Positions 58,775 through 64,000 of a stretch of 64,000 bases of DNA are shown here, piece by piece. Origin of the DNA: Bacillus sp. ZZV12-4809. Its GTDB lineage: Bacteria; Bacillota; Bacilli; Bacillales; Cytobacillaceae. The position numbers and the translations under genes are program-made. Positions within the stretch are counted from its first letter, which is position 1; every line of letters begins with the position of its first letter. The stretch spans positions 186,001 through 250,000 of the forward strand of contig NZ_VCRN01000002.1 of assembly GCF_009849585.1 (NCBI RefSeq), in the 5' to 3' direction. Below the pieces are notes generated by a model that worked only from the letters and a program-made list of their open reading frames with translations, searched no databases and was not told the DNA's origin.

Positions 58775-59773
58775 ATGCCAGGTGAGGTTTTATCGCAAAG
58801 CGAGATTGATGCCCTGCTCTCAGCTATCTCAACTGGAGAAATGGATGCAGAAGAGCTAAAAAAGGAACAGACAGAGAAAAAAGTGAAAGTTTATGATTTT
58901 AAGAGAGCTTTAAGATTCTCTAAAGATCAAATACGGAGTTTAACAAGAATTCATGAGAATTTTGCCCGGCTTCTAACCACCTTTTTTTCTGCCCAGCTAA
59001 GGACCTATGTGCAAATTTCAGTTGCATCTGCAGATCAAATTCCATACGAAGAATTTATCCGGTCCATTCCGAAAATGACAATCTTGAATGTAATTGAAGT
59101 GCCCCCGCTGGATGGAAGAATTCTTATGGAAGTGAACCCAAACGTAGCATATGCCATGATGGACAGGCTGATGGGCGGACGAGGGACAAGCATCAATAAA
59201 ATTGAAAATTTAACAGAAATTGAAACAAAAATCATGTCAGCCACATTTGAAAGGGCATTTGAAAATCTAAGGGAAGCCTGGAGTACAATCGCTGATATTG
59301 ATCCGATATTGTCTGATTTTGAGGTTAACCCGCAATTTCTGCAAATGGTCTCTCCAAATGAAACAGTCGTCGTTATATCACTAAATACGACAATTGGAGA
59401 AACGAGCGGGATGATTAATATTTGTATACCTCACGTCGTACTTGAACCCATTATTCCTAAGCTGTCAGTGCATTATTGGATGCAGACGGATAAAAAGGAA
59501 AGGGAGCCGGAGGTCATTGCCCGGCTTGAGCAAAACATTCATAAAGCGGAAGTTCCAGTTATTTGTGAACTCGGCACTTCTGACATTGCCATTCAGGATT
59601 TCTTAACCCTTGATATTGGAGATGTCATTGAGTTAAATCAGAGAATTGATCAGGCACTTACTATAAAAGTAGGCAATATTCCAAAATTCATCGGCCAGCC
59701 CGGAAAAATGATTAAAAAGATGGCCGTGCAAATTTTAGACACTGTGAAAGGGGGAGATGAGGATGATGAGTGA
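58775..59773 (+). CDS. fliM: Flagellar motor switch protein FliM
   Basis: FliM is the C-ring protein that binds CheY-P. The 332-residue protein starts with the CheY-binding peptide LSQSEIDALLSA. A CheC-like middle domain (about 45-225) has YDFKRALRFSKDQIRSLTRI. The C-terminal SpoA domain has DVIELNQRIDQALTIKVGNI. ATG 58775 with GGAGGTG upstream is used; a TTG directly before it is also in frame. It overlaps fliY by 11 bases. Confidence 0.96.
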   Translation: MPGEVLSQSEIDALLSAISTGEMDAEELKKEQTEKKVKVYDFKRALRFSKDQIRSLTRIHENFARLLTTFFSAQLRTYVQISVASADQIPYEEFIRSIPKMTILNVIEVPPLDGRILMEVNPNVAYAMMDRLMGGRGTSINKIENLTEIETKIMSATFERAFENLREAWSTIADIDPILSDFEVNPQFLQMVSPNETVVVISLNTTIGETSGMINICIPHVVLEPIIPKLSVHYWMQTDKKEREPEVIARLEQNIHKAEVPVICELGTSDIAIQDFLTLDIGDVIELNQRIDQALTIKVGNIPKFIGQPGKMIKKMAVQILDTVKGGDEDDE

Positions 59774-61055
59774 TGATATGCTTTCGCAAGATGAAATTGA
59801 TGCTCTATTAAGGGGAGCCGCTGACGACAGCGACGAAACAGATTATAATGAAGCTTTTTTTCAAACCGAGGATTATTTGTCCCATATGGAGCAGGATGCA
59901 TTAGGTGAAATCGGCAATATTTCTTTTGGCAGCTCTGCAACTGCATTGTCCACGTTATTGAATCAAAAAGTTGAAATCACAACTCCAGCTGTTTCAGTGG
60001 TTTTGCGCAAGAAATTAGCCGATGAATTCCCGCATCCTTATGTAGCAATTCAGGTGAGTTACACGGAAGGTTTTTTCGGAAGCAACCTGCTTGTCATACA
60101 GCAATCGGATGCAGCCATCATAGCTGACTTAATGCTTGGGGGAGATGGAACCAGCCCAGCTGAATTAATGGGGGAAATTCAGTTAAGCGCTGTTCAGGAG
60201 GCAATGAACCAGATGATGGGTTCTGCAGCCACTTCAATGTCAACGATATTTGGAAAAAAGGTTGATATTTCACCGCCGGCAATCGATATTCTTGATTTGC
60301 CACAGGGGGAAGGCGCCGATAGAGTACCGGCAGATGACATGCTGGTAAGGATTTCGTTCCGATTGAAAATAGGCAGTCTGATCGACTCAAATATTATGCA
60401 GCTGCTTCCGCTGGAATTTGGCAAAAGTCTTGTGAATGAATTATTAAATCCGGTGCAGGAACTTCCCGAAAATAACTCTGTTTCTGTAGAAAAGTCTGCG
60501 GCTCAGGCACAGGCTGATAATCAGGAAAGCCGGCATTCAAATGATAATAAGCCTGAAGCACATACAGGCGGATTGGATCAGCCATACACTCAAACTGCTT
60601 ATTCCGGAGAGCAGCCGGCATTTTCACAGTCGGTTATGAATCAGGCATCTAACCCAGGCTATACACCTGCTCAAACCCAGGCGCAGTATAACGGGCCGCA
60701 GCATTTCGGAGGCTTTTATGCAAATGGAGTGCAGCAGAATGTACAGCCTGCAGCTTTTTCGAGCTTTGAACCATTCCAAATGCAGGAGCAGGAAACAAAG
60801 AATTTAAATATGCTTCTGGATATACCGCTTCAGGTAACAGTCGAGCTTGGAAGGACCAAACGTTCCGTTAAGGAAATACTTGAACTGTCTTCAGGATCAA
60901 TTATTGAGCTGGATAAACTGGCTGGTGAACCTGTTGACATTCTGGTAAATAACCGGTTAATTGCGCAGGGTGAAGTGGTTGTCATTGATGAGAACTTTGG
61001 TGTGAGGGTTACAGATATTATCAGCCAGAGTGACCGTATTAAAAAATTAAGATAA
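59763..61055 (+). CDS. fliY: Flagellar motor switch phosphatase FliY
   Basis: FliY is the Gram-positive FliN equivalent with CheY-P phosphatase activity. The 430-residue protein has an N-terminal CheY-binding LSQDEIDALL. A CheC-like domain follows with two intact active-site repeats (DALGEIGNISFGSSATALS near 50 and SAVQEAMNQMMGSAATSMS near 145). A Gln/Pro-rich linker (about 235-345) comes next, then a FliN/SpoA domain at the C terminus. Start ATG 59763 has GGGGAG six bases upstream; ATG 59757 and 59766 are alternatives. Confidence 0.94.
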   Translation: MMSDDMLSQDEIDALLRGAADDSDETDYNEAFFQTEDYLSHMEQDALGEIGNISFGSSATALSTLLNQKVEITTPAVSVVLRKKLADEFPHPYVAIQVSYTEGFFGSNLLVIQQSDAAIIADLMLGGDGTSPAELMGEIQLSAVQEAMNQMMGSAATSMSTIFGKKVDISPPAIDILDLPQGEGADRVPADDMLVRISFRLKIGSLIDSNIMQLLPLEFGKSLVNELLNPVQELPENNSVSVEKSAAQAQADNQESRHSNDNKPEAHTGGLDQPYTQTAYSGEQPAFSQSVMNQASNPGYTPAQTQAQYNGPQHFGGFYANGVQQNVQPAAFSSFEPFQMQEQETKNLNMLLDIPLQVTVELGRTKRSVKEILELSSGSIIELDKLAGEPVDILVNNRLIAQGEVVVIDENFGVRVTDIISQSDRIKKLR

Positions 61056-61073
61056 TAAGTGGGGGTTATTAGA

Positions 61074-61436
61074 TTGGCACATAAAATTTTAATAGTTGAT
61101 GATGCAGCTTTTATGCGAATGATGATAAAAGATATTTTATCTAAGAACGGATATGACGTAGTAGGCGAAGCCGCTGACGGTGCACAGGCTGTCGAAAAAT
61201 ATAAGGAAACACAGCCGGACCTTGTCACAATGGATATAACTATGCCGGAAATGGACGGAATTACAGCCTTGAAAGAAATTAAAAAAATTAATCCAAGTGC
61301 AAAAGTTATTATGTGTTCTGCAATGGGCCAGCAGGCGATGGTTATTGATGCCATTCAGGCTGGAGCGAAGGATTTTATCGTAAAACCGTTCCAGGCTGAT
61401 AGAGTACTGGAAGCGATCGGCAAAACTTTGGGCTAG
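61074..61436 (+). CDS. cheY: Chemotaxis response regulator CheY
   Basis: A 120-residue single receiver domain. The acidic pocket lies in ILIVDDAAFMR, the phosphorylated Asp in DLVTMDITMPEMDG, and Lys in AKDFIVKPFQADRVLEA. It is nearly identical to B. subtilis CheY and signals to FliM and FliY encoded just upstream. The TTG start at 61074 gives the conserved AHKILIVDD start; a GTG 15 bases earlier would overlap the GGGGG Shine-Dalgarno region. Confidence 0.96.
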   Translation: MAHKILIVDDAAFMRMMIKDILSKNGYDVVGEAADGAQAVEKYKETQPDLVTMDITMPEMDGITALKEIKKINPSAKVIMCSAMGQQAMVIDAIQAGAKDFIVKPFQADRVLEAIGKTLG

Positions 61437-61465
61437 TGATTATTCTTTTTAGAGGGTGCAAAATA

Positions 61466-62149
61466 GTGTGGGATGTAAAGAAAGTGATTTCTTTGCTGCT
61501 GTTGTTTTCAATTGTTCTGCTGGGCGTGCAGCCGCTGGCCCAGGCAGAGCAATTGAATAATAGTGTTAAAGAATGTATGGAAAGTACTGAGGAATGCGGG
61601 AAACAGGAATTAAAAGAATCAAAGGATTTGAAATCAGCTGAAGGACAGGCTCAACAGAGTGAAAGCGGTAAAATCGGCCTTACCTTCTGGGATTTTATAA
61701 AGATGATTTTAGCTACAGGCTTCACTATCGGATTACTATATACTCTCCTAAAATTCATCAATAAAAAAAGTAAGGTATATAACAGGTCACAATTAGTTGA
61801 AAACCTGGGTGGTACCGCATTAGGTGCAAACAGGTCAGTTCAGCTGATAAAAGTGGGAAAGCGCATTTTCGTAGTAGGGGTAGGAGAAAATATTCAGCTG
61901 TTAAAAGAAATAGACAACTCAGAAGAATGCAGCCAGATCATCAAAGAGCATAATGACAAATTGGAACAGCTTATCCATCCAAGCGATATTGTGACAAAGG
62001 TGATGAAAAGAACACAGCAAACAGAGGAAAACAAAGAAGGCAGCCAAAACTTCGCTGCACTGCTCGGGACTCAGCTGGCTGAAATGAAAAAGGGCAGAAA
62101 AAAACTGTTTGATGAGTTAGAAAGAAAGGGCCAGAAGAAAGATGAATGA
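61466..62149 (+). CDS. fliO: Flagellar biosynthetic protein FliO (FliZ)
   Basis: FliO helps assemble the FliP export gate. The 227-residue protein has a signal-like N terminus (about 1-27, ending QPLAQA). An outer charged segment, a membrane helix near 70-91 and a cytoplasmic domain with LVENLGGTALGANRSVQLIK follow. GTG 61466 with GAGGGTG seven bases upstream is chosen over the GTG at 61436, which overlaps the cheY stop. It is called FliZ in older B. subtilis annotation. Confidence 0.88.
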   Translation: MWDVKKVISLLLLFSIVLLGVQPLAQAEQLNNSVKECMESTEECGKQELKESKDLKSAEGQAQQSESGKIGLTFWDFIKMILATGFTIGLLYTLLKFINKKSKVYNRSQLVENLGGTALGANRSVQLIKVGKRIFVVGVGENIQLLKEIDNSEECSQIIKEHNDKLEQLIHPSDIVTKVMKRTQQTEENKEGSQNFAALLGTQLAEMKKGRKKLFDELERKGQKKDE

Positions 62150-62807
62150 ATTCATGGAGTTTTTTAATAGCAGTTCTCCAGAAAATGTTTCTGCATCTGT
62201 GAAGCTTTTTTTATTGCTGACGGTACTTTCTCTCGCGCCGAGTATTCTAATATTAATGACATGCTTTACAAGGATTGTCATCGTTCTTTCCTTTGTCAGA
62301 ACGGCGCTTGCTACTCAGCAAATGCCGCCAAACCAGGTAATCATCGGCTTATCTTTGTTCCTGACATTCTTTATAATGGCTCCGACAATGCAGGAAGTAA
62401 ACGAACAGGCATTAACACCATTATTCAATGAAGAAATAAATCTGGAACAAGCTTATGAAAAAGCTTCAATCCCTTTTAAAGAATTTATGAGTACCCACAC
62501 AAGGCAAAAGGATTTGGCATTATTTCTTGAATACTCAGGAGCAGAAGCACCTGCTTCTGTTGAAGATATTCCGCTTACCAGTCTTGTCCCTGCATTTGCC
62601 ATAAGTGAAATAAAAACAGCTTTTCAAATTGGTTTTATGATATTTATTCCTTTTCTGGTTATCGACATGGTTGTAGCCAGTGTATTGATGTCCATGGGGA
62701 TGATGATGCTTCCTCCCGTTATGATTTCGCTTCCGTTCAAAATATTATTATTTGTACTGGTGGACGGATGGTATTTAGTAGTTAAATCCCTTTTACAAAG
62801 CTTTTAA
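62142..62807 (+). CDS. fliP: Flagellar export gate protein FliP
   Basis: FliP is the main pore subunit of the type III export gate. The 221-residue membrane protein has the signature TCFTRIVIVLSFVRTALATQ with QMPPNQVIIGL near residue 50. The second signature near 168-190 has GFMIFIPFLVIDMVVASVLM and SMGMMMLPP. Four hydrophobic segments are visible. It overlaps fliO by eight bases. Confidence 0.96.
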   Translation: MNEFMEFFNSSSPENVSASVKLFLLLTVLSLAPSILILMTCFTRIVIVLSFVRTALATQQMPPNQVIIGLSLFLTFFIMAPTMQEVNEQALTPLFNEEINLEQAYEKASIPFKEFMSTHTRQKDLALFLEYSGAEAPASVEDIPLTSLVPAFAISEIKTAFQIGFMIFIPFLVIDMVVASVLMSMGMMMLPPVMISLPFKILLFVLVDGWYLVVKSLLQSF

Positions 62808-62824
62808 GCAGGTGAACATTCAGA

Positions 62825-63094
62825 ATGACTCCAGAAACAGTTATATCCATTGCAGAAAGAGGGATCATTACCGTTTTAATGATTTGCGGTCCCTTGTTAA
62901 TTCTGGCACTAGTAGTAGGCTTGGTTGTCAGCATCTTTCAGGCTACAACTCAAATTCAGGAACAGACGCTGGCATTTGTTCCTAAGATTGTTGCGGTCCT
63001 TGTCGGTGTCGTTTTTTTTGGACCCTGGATGCTTAGCCATATGCTCTCGTATGCAAATGAGATTTTTTCTAATTTGACCAGGTTTGTAGGCTGA
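62825..63094 (+). CDS. fliQ: Flagellar export gate protein FliQ
   Basis: An 89-residue protein with two membrane helices (about 16-38 and 52-74) and the motif VGLVVSIFQATTQIQEQTLA between them. It wraps the FliP-FliR core of the export gate. AGCAGGTG lies upstream of the ATG. Confidence 0.96.
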   Translation: MTPETVISIAERGIITVLMICGPLLILALVVGLVVSIFQATTQIQEQTLAFVPKIVAVLVGVVFFGPWMLSHMLSYANEIFSNLTRFVG

Positions 63095-63098
63095 TAGC

Positions 63099-63875
63099 AT
63101 GATAGATTTTCTGCCTTCTTTTCCTGCATTTTTACTTGTTTTTGTCAGGGTGACATCTTTCTTTTTAATGATGCCCCTTTTTTCATACAGATCCATCCCG
63201 GCATCACACAAAATTGGCCTTGGCTTCTTTTTGGCATGGATTATGTTCCTCGGCATGGATGTACCGGCACTTGAAATTGACGGCACTTATTTTCTATTAA
63301 TCATAAAAGAAGCATTGGTTGGACTTATGGTTGGATTTATAGCTTATTTGATCCTTTCAGCCATTCAAATTGCCGGTGGGTTTATAGATTTTCAGATGGG
63401 TTTTGCCATTGCGAATGTTATTGATCCGCAGACAGGTGCCCAGAGCCCATTAATGGGACAGTATTTGTATACGATCGCTCTCTTCTTATTATTAACTGTC
63501 AATGGCCACCATCTTATGCTTGATGGGGTGTTTAACAGCTATAATTTTATCCCGCTTGATCAGGCATGGATTTCTTTCGGGAATGAAAATATTGCTGAAT
63601 TTGTCATTAAAGCCATGAATACAATGTTCGTTATTGCCTTCCAGATGTCCATCCCAGTTGTCGGCAGTTTGTTTCTTGTAGATGTCGCTTTAGGGATTGT
63701 CGCCAGGACAGTTCCTCAGCTAAATGTCTTTGTCGTGGGGTTGCCGTTAAAAATAGGCGTTAGTTTTATCATCCTGATCATTGTTATGAGTGTACTGATA
63801 TATGCTTTTTCCCTTGCAATAGAAACGATGCTGCAGACAATGAGAGGGCTTATGGAGCTAATGGGAGGTTCATAG
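63099..63875 (+). CDS. fliR: Flagellar export gate protein FliR
   Basis: A 258-residue membrane protein with about six hydrophobic segments. FVRVTSFFLMMPLFSYRSIP near residue 14 and GGFIDFQMGFAIANVIDPQ near 94 are FliR features. It completes the FliPQR gate. It begins four bases after fliQ and ends next to flhB. Confidence 0.95.
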   Translation: MIDFLPSFPAFLLVFVRVTSFFLMMPLFSYRSIPASHKIGLGFFLAWIMFLGMDVPALEIDGTYFLLIIKEALVGLMVGFIAYLILSAIQIAGGFIDFQMGFAIANVIDPQTGAQSPLMGQYLYTIALFLLLTVNGHHLMLDGVFNSYNFIPLDQAWISFGNENIAEFVIKAMNTMFVIAFQMSIPVVGSLFLVDVALGIVARTVPQLNVFVVGLPLKIGVSFIILIIVMSVLIYAFSLAIETMLQTMRGLMELMGGS

Positions 63876-63876
63876 A

Positions 63877-64000
63877 ATGAAGTTATTGCTTTCTTTAGAT
63901 CTGCAGCTGTTTTCCGGAGAAAAAACAGAAAAAGCTACTCCGAAAAAAAGGCAGGATTCCAGGAAAAAAGGACAAGTAGCCAAAAGTCAGGATGTTAATA
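63877..64000 (+). CDS. flhB: Flagellar export switch protein FlhB (5' end only)
   Basis: The first 41 codons of flhB, cut by the window end. The translated start MKLLLSLDLQLFSGEKTEKA followed by TPKKRQDSRKKGQVAKSQDV is the FlhB N-terminal signature. ATG 63877 follows GGGAGG and starts one base after the fliR stop. FlhB controls the switch from hook to filament export together with FliK. Confidence 0.95.
   Translation, partial: MKLLLSLDLQLFSGEKTEKATPKKRQDSRKKGQVAKSQDVN

Overview
The window is a low-to-mid GC Firmicute chromosome segment. It follows the core Bacillus gene order from fakA through recG, plsX-fab, smc-ftsY, ffh, rpsP-trmD-rplS, sucCD, topA, codV-clpQY and codY into the fla/che operon. 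Protein sequences closely resemble Bacillus subtilis, but gene content differs in places, so a Bacillaceae member outside the subtilis group (for example a Cytobacillus or Mesobacillus-like organism) is likely. The genus is inferred. Every gene is on the + strand. I see no rRNA, tRNA, insertion sequence with a transposase, prophage or CRISPR array.

Layout. 1-12.9 kb: end of yloU, fakA, recG, then the FapR-controlled lipid genes (fapR-plsX-fabD-fabG) with a clear FapR operator, acpP, rnc and smc. The 0.7 kb gap between acpP and rnc holds palindromic intergenic repeats, and a truncated copy lies before ftsY. 13.1-14.1 kb: ftsY. 14.4-26.6 kb: an eight-gene, tightly overlapping operon of largely uncharacterised envelope proteins (signal-peptide membrane protein, ABC ATPase, ABC permease, Gly/Ser-rich membrane protein, MoxR AAA+ ATPase, DUF58 protein, two membrane vWA proteins). 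It sits between the two SRP GTPase loci ftsY and ylxM-ffh. 26.8-35.8 kb: ylxM-ffh, rpsP-khpA-ylqD-rimM-trmD, rplS, lepB, rbgA, rnhB. Next come ylqG (FliK-like) and ylqH (FlhB-tail-like). ylqH is out of frame at its start because of an A7 run. 36.4-47.5 kb: sucCD, dprA, topA, trmFO, xerC-hslV-hslU, codY. 47.9-64.0 kb: the first 22 genes of the fla/che operon, flgB to the start of flhB.

How it works together. The first third supplies fatty-acid and phospholipid precursors under malonyl-CoA-responsive FapR control, plus chromosome condensation. The middle covers protein targeting (FtsY, Ffh, LepB) and ribosome or tRNA maturation. The end covers nutrient sensing (CodY) and the flagellar basal body, export gate and switch. 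CodY is known to repress fla/che in B. subtilis, and a CodY-box-like sequence lies upstream of flgB here.

The least understood part is the 12.5 kb MoxR/vWA/ABC operon. It has a palindrome overlapping its candidate promoter and an internal hairpin. The FliK-like/FlhB-tail-like pair ylqG-ylqH is also poorly understood. Several RNA-level signals in the flagellar operon stand out: a terminator-like hairpin between fliE and fliF, a hairpin touching the fliF ribosome binding site, and a hairpin between the Shine-Dalgarno sequence and start of swrD. Functions are assigned from motifs and remembered families; no database search was run.
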